Notes: generated by a model not told the origin, from the sequence alone. Shown: positions 14,120 through 21,461, counted from the stretch's first letter. The stretch is DNA of 21,503 bases from JBOFCS01 sp051646185 (GCA_051646185.1 JBOFCS010000064.1:1-21503), one strand, 5' to 3'. A program made the numbers and translations.

Positions 14120-15053
14120 TGGATAATGTAGCCGCAAGTCCTAATACCACTGACATTAAGCCTATTTCAATACCCGCACGAACAAATGAAGCGTTGGCTG
14201 TTACATGGTGAGATCGGGCAATGCTCAGCCAATACTTTTGGTATTGCCACGCTAGGGCGATGAGCATGAGCAGTAGCACTGTCTTTGCAAAGATAATCCG
14301 ACCGTAACCAGAGGTTGCAAGTTCTAGGGGACTATCAAGGATAAGTAAGGCACTCAGTACTCCCGTGAGACTAAGAACTCCAACGCATTGTAAAGCTAGC
14401 CGGGAATACTTTGGGAGTAGCCGAGCCCAGTCGCCTCGACCGGAAGCGGTTAACGTGATTGCTATGAGAGTTCCACACCACAGTGACACAGCAAGTACAT
14501 GTGCGCTGATGAGTAAAGAGCCAAATGCGAATTGAGAAAGATGTCCAGTTAACGGCAGCGCAATAGCGCAGATACAGGTGGCAGCCAGATAGGGTGCTGT
14601 TGACCATTGTTTTCTTTGTTTAAAGGCAAGCGCGGCGAAAAGAGCAATAAGGCTGGTGCACAGTATGATTAGTGCATTGATTCGTCCGGTTGAAGTATTG
14701 CCTATGTACTTAATGATATGTGAAATAGTTACCTCTGCAGTATCTAACCCAAGATTGTCAGCCGCATTAAGATGCAGAAGCAGTGATTCGCATAGCGCCC
14801 AGATAGCCGAAAAAACGGAGGTAAGGCGCCAAACTTTAGTGAGTAGCTTAGTTTTCCTGGCCTGTTCTTCCAGTATGGGCAACATTGTAAGGCCCAAAAC
14901 CGTGGCGGTGGCTAAATCGCCTAGCCCTCGAACCAGCGATGAATACCGAGGGCTAAAGGACTCATCTAATGACCAGGCCAGGAAGGTTCCGCACAAAACT
15001 GCTAATCCAGCTACAGCTAGCAGCCACACTTTTGCCGAAACAGCTGACTGCAT
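14109..15053 (-). CDS. copD: CopD-family copper resistance membrane protein
   Basis: The 314-residue protein is almost wholly hydrophobic with about eight membrane helices. The CopD-typical part is at about 165-195: TGHLSQFAFGSL followed by AHVLAVSLWCGTL, carrying the conserved His residues and the Trp-x-Gly turn. It is thought to move copper across the inner membrane, working with the periplasmic or extracytoplasmic CopC. Its ATG lies 2 nt after the copC stop, so translation is coupled. The 3' end overlaps the convergent SRPBCC gene by 11 nt (14109-14119), and no terminator is visible between them. Confidence 0.82.
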   Translation of the reverse strand: MQSAVSAKVWLLAVAGLAVLCGTFLAWSLDESFSPRYSSLVRGLGDLATATVLGLTMLPILEEQARKTKLLTKVWRLTSVFSAIWALCESLLLHLNAADNLGLDTAEVTISHIIKYIGNTSTGRINALIILCTSLIALFAALAFKQRKQWSTAPYLAATCICAIALPLTGHLSQFAFGSLLISAHVLAVSLWCGTLIAITLTASGRGDWARLLPKYSRLALQCVGVLSLTGVLSALLILDSPLELATSGYGRIIFAKTVLLLMLIALAWQYQKYWLSIARSHHVTANASFVRAGIEIGLMSVVLGLAATLSTTG

Positions 15054-15055
15054 GG

Positions 15056-15577
15056 TTACTTAGGGCCATCCACTCTGCGTAGCATAAAAACCAGACCGGC
15101 GCCAAATAGTAAAATTCCACCAATGATGAAGTACCACAAAGGAAGATCTATACCATGAGAATCCGAGTTCGAAGCAGAGTTAGCACTTGCGGGAGATCCA
15201 GGGCTGCCATTGCCGGCTCGGGTTAATGTGAAGGTGGATGATCCTGCAATAGTGTGACCATCAGCTGAGGTTGCCCGATAGTTAATGGTGTACGCGCCTA
15301 CGGGGCCTAGTTCATTGACCGGCACGCTTAGCGTTGCACCTTGAATGAGTGGATCGCCACTGGACCAGATATTGCCGTCCGGACCTACTACAGTCATTGC
15401 TGCAAATTTGGTCTGCAAGGCCTCGTTAAATGTGACAAAAACTTGAGAAGGACCGTGATCGAGAACAGATCCGGCGGCCGGGTTGGCGGCGACTACCGAG
15501 GAGTGGGCTTGTGCGGTGCCATTGCCAAAGATCGTTACCCCGATTATTACCAGCAGGAGGGCTACAATTTTTCTCAT
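15056..15577 (-). CDS. copC: CopC-domain protein with C-terminal membrane anchor
   Basis: The 173-residue precursor has a signal peptide (hydrophobic 4-18) with cleavage after AQA, leaving His25 as the new N-terminus. This is the Cu(II) ligand position of CopC. The further ligand motif SADGH (Asp106, His108) and the family signatures PAAGSVL, FNEAL and YTINYRATS are present. After a Ser/Asn/Gly-rich linker (about 120-142) there is a C-terminal helix (LPLWYFIIGGILLFGAGLVFML) and an RR tail, so the protein is anchored outside the membrane. It should bind copper and pass it to CopD. It starts 2 nt after the stop of the DUF6474 gene and ends 2 nt before copD. Confidence 0.85.
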   Translation of the reverse strand: MRKIVALLLVIIGVTIFGNGTAQAHSSVVAANPAAGSVLDHGPSQVFVTFNEALQTKFAAMTVVGPDGNIWSSGDPLIQGATLSVPVNELGPVGAYTINYRATSADGHTIAGSSTFTLTRAGNGSPGSPASANSASNSDSHGIDLPLWYFIIGGILLFGAGLVFMLRRVDGPK

Positions 15578-15579
15578 AA

Positions 15580-16254
15580 TTAGCCGTCAAGGTGGGTGGA
15601 GATTCCGAGCCGGGCGAGAAGATCGGCGTCGATCCCATCAAGTTCTCGGCTTATTGCTTGGTGAGCTGACTTTCGTCGCGCTGTCGGCATATGTTCCGCG
15701 GCTTGTACGGCGCTACTTAAATCTGTAAGCCGTTGGGTGGTTGCAGTGATAAATTCTTTGGTTTCAGTACCATTGTTTTTTTGGGCCAGAAGGTGCTCAA
15801 GAGATTTTTTTGATCCGGTGATGCGCGCGTTAAATTGTGCACCGTATCCGGTGTACGCGCTGAGTTCCTCAACAGATACGCCCAGTTTTCGAGCTTTGTG
15901 TGTATCGAGGTAACCGCGAGCTGAGATTGCCGCTCGATAAGCGACTGGGATTACTACGGGCACAAGTAAACGTGAGACGGTCAGAGTGCGTTTTATCCTG
16001 TTTACCGAAAAGATCTTACCCGCCGCAATAGCTTTTTGCTGTTCTTTGGCTATTTTTAAGGAAGCCTTATCGCTTTTCTTTTGTGTCTTAGCGTGGGTTT
16101 TTGCAACTTTAAGTTCAGAACGAGCCGCAGCTTTGATTTTGCGTCTTTCATTTCGCGCAGCCAGGCGGGCTTCAAGTTTTGCCTTTGTTTTAAGCGCTCG
16201 AGCTTCGGCCCGACGGGTTGCTCGGGTGTTGCGGTTTTTCTTCAACAACGCCAT
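15580..16254 (-). CDS. DUF6474-type basic coiled-coil protein
   Basis: The 224-residue protein starts with a strongly basic Ala/Lys/Arg/Glu-rich stretch (about 5-75, e.g. RRAEARALKTKAKLEARLAA) predicted to be a long charged helix. A hydrophobic segment (about 93-112, SRLLVPVVIPVAYRAA) and a mostly helical C-terminal part ending ISRELDGIDADLLARLG follow. I recognise this as the actinobacterial family called DUF6474; no function is known to me. ATG 16254 has GAAGGGC about 8 nt upstream; the 53 residues of an upstream extension have no support. It is the first gene of a three-gene minus-strand unit with copC and copD, with only 2 nt between genes. It may correspond to M. tuberculosis Rv3850, which lies next to espR, but I am not certain of that identity. 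Confidence 0.7.
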   Translation of the reverse strand: MALLKKNRNTRATRRAEARALKTKAKLEARLAARNERRKIKAAARSELKVAKTHAKTQKKSDKASLKIAKEQQKAIAAGKIFSVNRIKRTLTVSRLLVPVVIPVAYRAAISARGYLDTHKARKLGVSVEELSAYTGYGAQFNARITGSKKSLEHLLAQKNNGTETKEFITATTQRLTDLSSAVQAAEHMPTARRKSAHQAISRELDGIDADLLARLGISTHLDG

Positions 16255-16400
16255 GTGTGTTGCCCTTCTCTGTCCAGCAAATTTTCTACTTGCTAGTACC
16301 CTACTGGTCAGCGATTTTAGTAGAGCCCCGGTTGCCCATATTAAGGTTGGGCGAGGTTCGATTGCAGTTAAGCAGAGGTCCAGGCGATACTGGACGCACT

Positions 16401-18041
16401 GTGAGTCGAACATCTAATGAAGTTGAACTGTTGTCATTATCGGCATCATCGCAACGACCAGTGCAGCCGTTACTGGATGCGGGTGCCTTGTCGCGTTGCC
16501 GACATCGGGTGTTATTAGATACTCGCGACCCTGATTTTGCGGCTCAGTCGTTAGTTGACTCCGGGGTTCGACAAAGGCGTGAGTCTGCAACTGCACATCG
16601 AAATTATGTTCGGTCCTTACTTTTGTTGGAGAGTCCAGTTCAGTTGGTGGAGATAGCACCGGAATTGCCAACGAAGGCTCGTGTCGAAGCTACGATCGAA
16701 GCTTGCCGAAGTGGTGTTGAGAGAATTTGGGGCGCAGTACTCCCGGCGGATCGAGCCATTGGGCGAAAAGGTGGGGTTGAGTTACTTATTCGTGATGACA
16801 CGGGGTATTCACCGGTCATTGTGGTTAACCACAAAGTGACGGATGTGGGGGCTGGTGCCTGCATCAGCGATTTACGACTTTGGAATCCTCACATTAGCGA
16901 ACATCATAAAGTCCGTAGCCAGCCACGTGACTACCTTCGCCTGGCTCACCTCACTCGGATGTTGCAGGACTGTGGATTTGCCTCTGAAAGTGGTCTTGGT
17001 GGGGCAATTGGGTTTGCCGCAGACTGCGTCGTTATTCACGATATTGCTACCATGCTTGACGGATATGATGAGCATTTTAAAGATCGTATGGCAGTCGCCA
17101 AGGGTGAAATTTCCTCGGCCCCTTCCAAGATTGGCGAATGTAAAACTTGCCCATGGTGGTCTCAGTGCAAAGCAGATTTAATTGAGGTTGACGATGTGAG
17201 TCTTGTGGTTAGTGGAGCAAAAGCAGACACACTACGGCAAGCCGGAATCAATACTGTGCACGAACTTGCACTTTGGGACCAAAAGCAGCCGGAGCAATGG
17301 TCTGGAAATGGGTTTGACGACGCGATTGTTATGGCAAAAGCCTTTTCTGCGGGTATTCCACTTATTCGACGATACGACGAAGTAACTGTTCATCGAGCAG
17401 ATATCGAAGTTGATGTCGATATGGAAAGCTACCAAGAGTTGGGTGCGTATATGTGGGGAACATTAGTTTCTGACACCAGGGTCAGGGCTGATCAAGGCAC
17501 TTATCGCTCCTTCTTTACCTGGGATCCATTACCAACAACCGATGAAGCTAGGGCGTTCGGCGAGTTTTGGTCTTGGTTGATGCAGGTGCGAGAAGACGCC
17601 CACAGTCAAGGACTAACTTTTGCTGCTTACTGCTATTCAAAAGCTGCTGAGAATAAGTGGTTGCTGTCTTCAGCTATCCGCTTTTCTGGGCTACCAGCTA
17701 TACCCACAGTTGCTGAAGTTCAAGCATTTATCGCTGGCCACGAATGGGTAGATATTTACGAGGCCGTCACGGCACAGTTTGTATGTCCGGGAGGTAAAGG
17801 ACTCAAAAAAATTGCGCCTTTGGCAGGTTTTTCCTGGCGGGATGCAGAAGCTGGTGGAGAGGCTTCAATGAGTTGGTATCGAGAAGCGGTTGGTCTCGAT
17901 GATGGTGGCGTGAATATCAGTCAACGCACACGATTGCTTGAGTACAACGAAGACGATGTTCGAGCCACGAAGGTACTGAGGGAATGGATGGTAGATAAGG
18001 CCGGGGACGAGGTTCCATTAGCTGTGGAAATTTCTGGGTAG
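16401..18041 (+). CDS. TM0106-family RecB-like nuclease fused to a YprB/RNase H-like domain
   Basis: The product of about 546 residues has an N-terminal RecB-like half and a C-terminal RNase H-like exonuclease half. Cys33 (in SRCRHRVLLD) together with Cys247, Cys250 and Cys256 (CKTCPWWSQC) makes the split one-plus-three cysteine arrangement that holds a 4Fe-4S cluster in AddB and Cas4 nucleases. A helix-hairpin-helix-like segment (LRQAGINTVHELA, 278-290) separates the halves. The second half has the DME acid pair (Asp340, Glu342) and YNEDDVRAT (515-523), the metal-binding ends of the YprB fold. The RecB-fold acidic motif reads GGVELL where D is the textbook residue. The family is presumed to act in DNA repair. 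GTG 16401 is a guess based on GGA 6 nt upstream and on the LSLSASS family start; other starts within 40 codons are possible. It is divergent from the DUF6474 gene. Confidence 0.82.
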   Translation: MSRTSNEVELLSLSASSQRPVQPLLDAGALSRCRHRVLLDTRDPDFAAQSLVDSGVRQRRESATAHRNYVRSLLLLESPVQLVEIAPELPTKARVEATIEACRSGVERIWGAVLPADRAIGRKGGVELLIRDDTGYSPVIVVNHKVTDVGAGACISDLRLWNPHISEHHKVRSQPRDYLRLAHLTRMLQDCGFASESGLGGAIGFAADCVVIHDIATMLDGYDEHFKDRMAVAKGEISSAPSKIGECKTCPWWSQCKADLIEVDDVSLVVSGAKADTLRQAGINTVHELALWDQKQPEQWSGNGFDDAIVMAKAFSAGIPLIRRYDEVTVHRADIEVDVDMESYQELGAYMWGTLVSDTRVRADQGTYRSFFTWDPLPTTDEARAFGEFWSWLMQVREDAHSQGLTFAAYCYSKAAENKWLLSSAIRFSGLPAIPTVAEVQAFIAGHEWVDIYEAVTAQFVCPGGKGLKKIAPLAGFSWRDAEAGGEASMSWYREAVGLDDGGVNISQRTRLLEYNEDDVRATKVLREWMVDKAGDEVPLAVEISG

Positions 18042-18066
18042 TTTTACTGCCAAGGGTCTATAGGCG

Positions 18067-18110
18067 CAGTTTGGGCAACATGATCTTGATCCTTGCCTTG
18101 CCTCAAACTG
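18067..18110. terminator. Bulged hairpin after the RecB-like nuclease gene
   Basis: CAGTTTGGGCAA (18067-18078) pairs with 18098-18110 with a single bulged T, leaving a 19-nt loop. It lies 26 nt past the stop at 18041. No T-run follows, so termination here is uncertain. The rest of the 18042-18248 gap holds a run of seven T (18182-18188) and presumably the promoter of the next gene. Confidence 0.35.
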
Positions 18111-18248
18111 ATGATCTGTGCAGCTTAAGCTATCATAGGGTTGCCTGACGGCAATTTGTGACGACTGTCTCATAAGATAAGTTTTTTTATTTGCTAAAGT
18201 GCGAACGGACGATTTGTCTATTGGCGCTAACCGGAAGAAGGCAAGGCG

Positions 18249-19124
18249 GTGATTCGTGTGGAGCGCAATAAAATTGCGGCAGTAGGATTGCTCGGTTCAG
18301 TCCTGGCTGCTGTGAGCGTTTCCATGGTCCTCGCCGGTACGTCTTCCGCCGACCCAGGCTGCCCGCACAGATTTCACTGGTGTTCAAGTCATTCCAGCTC
18401 GTACACTTCCCTGACTTACACATCAACAACTGCACTCACCTCGAGCACGCAGGTCACTTCTTCAGTTACTGGCACTAAATTGCCAAGCAGCACAAGCGTA
18501 ACGACCACAAGCGTAACGACCACAGGTACTTCGGCAACAGGTACTTCGGCAACAGGTACTTCGGCAACAGGTACTTCGGCAACAGGTACTTCGGCAACAG
18601 GTACTTCGGCAACAGGTACTTCGGCAACAAATGCATCGAAGCCTGCGTCGCAAGTAATTACAGTGCAGCGGCCAGTTACGACAAATACGACGGTCAGTAA
18701 GCCGAGGACGTTACCTAAACCCAGGACTTCTTCTCCGACATCCTCTTCGCAGCCGACCTCGGCGGGTGAGTCAAATCAGCCTCAAGGATCAGCCTCGGAA
18801 GATGCCGGGGCTCAAACAGCAGAAACCTCAGAAGACACAACTTCGGAAAACGCTCAAGCACCGACGTCTTCATCGGCTCAAACATCTACGGTTGACGTAC
18901 CAATTGATCTGCCTACACCTGCAATGGCCCTGGGTAGTGATTCAAACAATTCGACTGTGGGGGACTACGCACTATTATCCTCAAAGCCCAGCATCAGCGG
19001 TATAGCAATTCCGGGCCTGGCCGGACTAACGATTATCACTGTCGGTGCTGGTTTTGTTGGTTACCGCCAAGCAAAAGCGGGTCATGTTGTTATGACTAGC
19101 GGGTCAGCTCGATTCCTTAAGTAA
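18249..19124 (+). CDS. Exported Thr/Ser-rich surface protein with short tandem repeats
   Basis: The 291-residue precursor starts at a GTG, has a signal peptide (hydrophobic core about 10-29, cleavage after SSA), a short Cys/His patch (PGCPHRFHWCS) and then a mucin-like stalk of about 190 residues made of Thr, Ser, Ala, Pro and Gln. The stalk includes seven exact TGTSA repeats. Near the C-terminus is a hydrophobic helix (about 252-272, IAIPGLAGLTIITVGAGFVGY) followed by a short basic tail, so it is anchored in the membrane with the stalk outside. There is no LPXTG motif. Such stalks are usual targets of O-mannosylation in actinomycetes. The GTG is preceded by purine-rich GAAGAAGGCAAGG, close to but usable as a ribosome binding site. 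I recognise no named family. It is flanked by the RecB-like gene and a terminator and seems monocistronic. Confidence 0.8.
   Translation: MIRVERNKIAAVGLLGSVLAAVSVSMVLAGTSSADPGCPHRFHWCSSHSSSYTSLTYTSTTALTSSTQVTSSVTGTKLPSSTSVTTTSVTTTGTSATGTSATGTSATGTSATGTSATGTSATGTSATNASKPASQVITVQRPVTTNTTVSKPRTLPKPRTSSPTSSSQPTSAGESNQPQGSASEDAGAQTAETSEDTTSENAQAPTSSSAQTSTVDVPIDLPTPAMALGSDSNNSTVGDYALLSSKPSISGIAIPGLAGLTIITVGAGFVGYRQAKAGHVVMTSGSARFLK
18492..18626 (+). repeat. In-frame 15-bp tandem repeat (VNTR-like), 2 + 7 units
   Basis: Two copies of ACAAGCGTAACGACC (18492-18521) are followed without a break by seven identical copies of ACAGGTACTTCGGCA (18522-18626). A degenerate unit (ACAAATGCATCGAAG) continues the register. 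Both sets have the same 15-bp period and encode pentapeptides TSVTT and TGTSA. Because the period is a multiple of three, copy-number change by slippage would lengthen or shorten the stalk without breaking the frame. Confidence 0.97.
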
Positions 19125-19152
19125 TCCCATTTGTCATTCGTTTTTACAACTT

Positions 19153-19184
19153 CTACCGTAGTGAGTGATATCACGGTAGTTTTA
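19153..19184 (+). terminator. Terminator after the surface-protein gene
   Basis: CTACCGT (19153-19159) pairs with ACGGTAG (19173-19179), followed by TTTTA. It lies 28 nt past the stop codon at 19124. An alternative pairing of CTACC-GTGA with TCAC-GGTAG uses the same bases with a bulge. Confidence 0.6.
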
Positions 19185-19269
19185 TCTGTGTGCATCGGAG
19201 CAGTAGACTCCAATCAGATTGGCGATTCTGGTAAGTCGCATTGTTGTCCTTAGGTGGGAAGGAGTCAGA

Positions 19270-19764
19270 TTGGCATCACGTCGCGTAGTTGCTGACGCTG
19301 TAGCGCATGTGCTGGACTTGGCTCCAAAAACCGGTCCAATATCACTGTCAATCCTGATAGAGGCAGTGGCTCGTGAGCGTGAGCGGCCTATCGATATTAT
19401 TTCTGATGAGTTGCCTCCTGGGGTATGCGGCGAGTGGCGGCAATACCAGGATGCAGATTTATTCATCCTTCAGCGTGGTCTGCCAACTCGTGATCGAACC
19501 TTGGCACATGAACTTGGGCATGTTGTTCTGGGGCATCAAGGAGTGCCGATTGTGCAAGCGGCAACTGACAATGCAGAGGTTGCCTCTGAATCTTTGATTG
19601 CCTACATGCTCAGCCAGCGTTCTGGCTGTTTAGGCACAGCCGATGGGGAGCGGGCCGAGCAAGAAGCCGAGGATTTTGCTGCTATGTTGATTTATCGCTT
19701 AGGGCGGCTACCGTCAGATCGATCTTCGATTGTGCAGCTGCGCCTGGGGGAGGCATTTGGGTGA
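19270..19764 (+). CDS. ImmA/IrrE-family metallo-endopeptidase
   Basis: The 164-residue product carries the zinc-protease motif HELGHVVLGH, with two His ligands and the catalytic Glu, and a downstream acidic helix (EQEAEDFAAMLI) whose EAEDFAA segment supplies the third ligand, as in ImmA and IrrE. Family members cleave helix-turn-helix repressors; ImmA of ICEBs1 and IrrE of Deinococcus are the known cases. I chose TTG 19270 because AAGGAG ends 5 nt before it; the longer TTG frame from 19219 has no such site. The stop codon overlaps the next start (GTGA at 19761-19764), so the protease and the membrane protein are translationally coupled. The nearest HTH gene is the convergent espR. Confidence 0.87.
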   Translation: MASRRVVADAVAHVLDLAPKTGPISLSILIEAVARERERPIDIISDELPPGVCGEWRQYQDADLFILQRGLPTRDRTLAHELGHVVLGHQGVPIVQAATDNAEVASESLIAYMLSQRSGCLGTADGERAEQEAEDFAAMLIYRLGRLPSDRSSIVQLRLGEAFG

Positions 19765-20999
19765 TTCAATGGGTAGTGGCTGGATTGCTGGGTATGGCAA
19801 CCGGATTAAGAATTGGTTGGGTGCTTTTCCATAAGCGTTCCGCCGTTAGTATGGGCATGATTGTAGCATTAGGAAGTCTTGCTGTTGTGGCTTCGCTGAG
19901 TTGGGAACCCCTTGCCGTGCTTGTTGATGAAGCCTTGGGTTGGCCTAATCTTTCTTTCGCGCTCTCGCAGGTGGGTATGGTTGGTTCTGCGGTAGGCAGC
20001 TGCGTGATGATCACGAGCATGTCTGCAAGTAGAACTTCACTACAGAACAATCATTTTGCCCGTATCCAGTATGCAATTGCCGGTGGTGTTTCGGCTCTTG
20101 CCCTTGGAATTTTTTTTGCACGAGGTGAGCTTCCGGCTCGATACCCGGATGATTTTATTAATGAATTTGGTCAGCAGCGAGGAATAATCGAATCTTGGCT
20201 TTTGCCAACGGTATACACGGTGTTTGTCATGCTAGTGGTGATTTGGTCAGGTTTTCGATACATAACAAGAACACAACGTGGTCGAGGTCTTGTCCTCTTT
20301 ACTGTGGGAATATCGTTAATTGTAGTTACAAGTTTGTTGTATGTTTTTGGTGGTTTATTTAAATCAGGGCCACGTGATCCGGCCTTAGGGGTTGCTGGAA
20401 TATTCACTATTGCAGCTTTTGCGGCTGTCGCAGCGGGATCATTACTACCAACCTTTGAGAATTGGTTGGTCGCGCGTAAGGAGTTGCATGTCCTTAAGCC
20501 GCTGTGGCGCGAGATGAAATCGCGACATCCGGATTTAGCTATTGGAACTCGTAAACATGGACCGGCGGCTTTTCAAGTTGCTGATCGCATGGCCTATATT
20601 TCGGATGCTTTGTTCACTGAGGCTAAGTCAAGGGAAATGCTTTACGAAGCTTTGGCGGAGGCTGGAGCAAGTGAGGTTGTTACCGCTGCTTCGGACGATA
20701 TCGCCAAAGATCGTGTTGAAGAATCCAATAAATACTTCGCCTTAGAGCCGGTTGGTCGGGCTAGGCTCATTGCTCAATGGGTTGCTTCCGAAGCGACTTT
20801 TCGTAAAGCAGGTCCGCAGCATGCCAGGAAATTGCCAAAAGCAAGCGGTGGGCAGGCTGAGACAGAAAAAAACTTGGGAAGCGTCGACGCTATTGCGTCA
20901 GGCTTCCCAAGTTCTGAATGGCTACATCAACCCGAGGATTACTCAGATCGAGAATGGATACTGTGTATTGCATCTGAGTACCGCCGAGAGTTGAACTAG
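19761..20999 (+). CDS. MAB_1171c/DUF6545-type seven-helix membrane protein
   Basis: The 412-residue protein has seven hydrophobic segments (roughly 3-23, 31-48, 66-86, 103-120, 143-163, 177-199 and 208-229) and a cytoplasmic C-terminal half of about 180 residues starting LHVLKPLWREMKSRHPDLAI. This layout, and the LW...P.L segment, match actinobacterial proteins labelled 'MAB_1171c family putative transporter' (DUF6545), which often sit beside ImmA/IrrE and XRE genes. Transport has not been shown; a sensor role is equally plausible. The GTG start overlaps the protease stop by 4 nt. Codons near 20866-20913 double as the espR terminator on the other strand, and the last 4 nt overlap the espR stop. 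Confidence 0.75.
   Translation: MIQWVVAGLLGMATGLRIGWVLFHKRSAVSMGMIVALGSLAVVASLSWEPLAVLVDEALGWPNLSFALSQVGMVGSAVGSCVMITSMSASRTSLQNNHFARIQYAIAGGVSALALGIFFARGELPARYPDDFINEFGQQRGIIESWLLPTVYTVFVMLVVIWSGFRYITRTQRGRGLVLFTVGISLIVVTSLLYVFGGLFKSGPRDPALGVAGIFTIAAFAAVAAGSLLPTFENWLVARKELHVLKPLWREMKSRHPDLAIGTRKHGPAAFQVADRMAYISDALFTEAKSREMLYEALAEAGASEVVTAASDDIAKDRVEESNKYFALEPVGRARLIAQWVASEATFRKAGPQHARKLPKASGGQAETEKNLGSVDAIASGFPSSEWLHQPEDYSDREWILCIASEYRRELN
20866..20913 (-). terminator. Rho-independent terminator of espR inside the facing gene
   Basis: Arms 20871-20882 (AACTTGGGAAGC) and 20902-20913 (GCTTCCCAAGTT) are exact complements, and GACGC/GCGTC (20886-20890, 20895-20899) form an inner stem with a TATT loop. 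On the minus strand the right-hand end continues into a run of seven T (20866-20872 on the plus strand is A7), the classic intrinsic terminator form. It begins 83 nt past the espR stop and lies in the coding sequence of the membrane protein. Confidence 0.9.
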
Positions 21000-21424
21000 A
21001 TAAACGGATTTTCTGCAGCTTGAACAGGGGCGTCAAGGCCTTCCTGGGTGCGATACTTATCAACAGTTTGGCTGATTTTTTGCTGAGCATGTGGCGATAA
21101 ACCGAGGGTACGGCTTGCAATGCGGCGGATGCCTTCATCGCGCATGTTGGCAAGCCATTCGAGCTCAGCATCAAGCTTGCGGGCGTAGTCGTCGTTAGTA
21201 AAGTATTCCTTCTTAATCCGGAAAAAGTTCGCCAGGGCAGCGAGGGTGGCCTTAGAAGGATTTGTCCGATTTCCGGACCTCAGCTGCGACAGGTAAGGAG
21301 CGGACATCGTCACACCTTCCGCCTTTAGAGCAGCAATCACCTCAGCCGAGGTATGAGGACCGCGACCGGGTGGGTACACAGTGTCAAATAACTTGTTTAA
21401 GCGATCTGCAAAACTTATGGTCAT
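20996..21424 (-). CDS. espR: EspR-like nucleoid-associated HTH regulator
   Basis: The 142-residue protein is very close to M. tuberculosis EspR (Rv3849, 132 residues). It shares FADRLNKLFDTVYPPGRGPH at the N-terminus, the HTH block with TMSAPYLSQLRSGNRTNPS (about 39-57), LAALANFF and the C-terminal dimerisation helices (ELEWLANMRDEGIRRIASR). EspR binds widely across the chromosome as a dimer of dimers and controls envelope and ESX-1-related genes such as espACD. The recognition residues around SQLRSGNRTNPS are as in the mycobacterial protein, so DNA preference is probably kept. ATG 21424 follows GGAGGGG by about 8 nt and fits the family length; the 9-residue longer frame is not needed. Ten extra residues at the C-terminus (ending AAENPFI) distinguish it. 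No ESX gene is visible in the window. Confidence 0.93.
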   Translation of the reverse strand: MTISFADRLNKLFDTVYPPGRGPHTSAEVIAALKAEGVTMSAPYLSQLRSGNRTNPSKATLAALANFFRIKKEYFTNDDYARKLDAELEWLANMRDEGIRRIASRTLGLSPHAQQKISQTVDKYRTQEGLDAPVQAAENPFI

Positions 21425-21446
21425 GCGAGTGCCCCTCCATGGGTTT

Positions 21447-21461
21447 CCCAAATTATTTGGG
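21447..21461. promoter_or_regulatory. Palindrome in the espR 5' region
   Basis: CCCAAAT-T-ATTTGGG is a perfect 7-1-7 inverted repeat centred 30 bp upstream of the espR start codon. A TANNNT-type -10 candidate (TAACAT on the minus strand, about 21482-21487) lies just upstream, so the palindrome would fall near or just after the transcription start. It could be an operator, including an autoregulatory EspR site, but that is inference. Confidence 0.35.

Noticed and set aside
16255..16413. Longer N-terminus for the DUF6474 protein
   Set aside because: The family begins with a short basic MALLKK-type start, which has a good ribosome binding site at 16254; the upstream part overlaps the divergent promoter region.
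18492..18626. CRISPR-like direct repeats
   Set aside because: The 15-bp units are contiguous with no spacers, lie in frame in a protein gene and encode a pentapeptide repeat; this is a coding minisatellite.
18462..18653. Minus-strand frame with a repeated Cys-Arg-Ser-Thr pattern
   Set aside because: It is the mirror image of the tandem repeat in the surface-protein gene and has no ribosome binding site or independent support.
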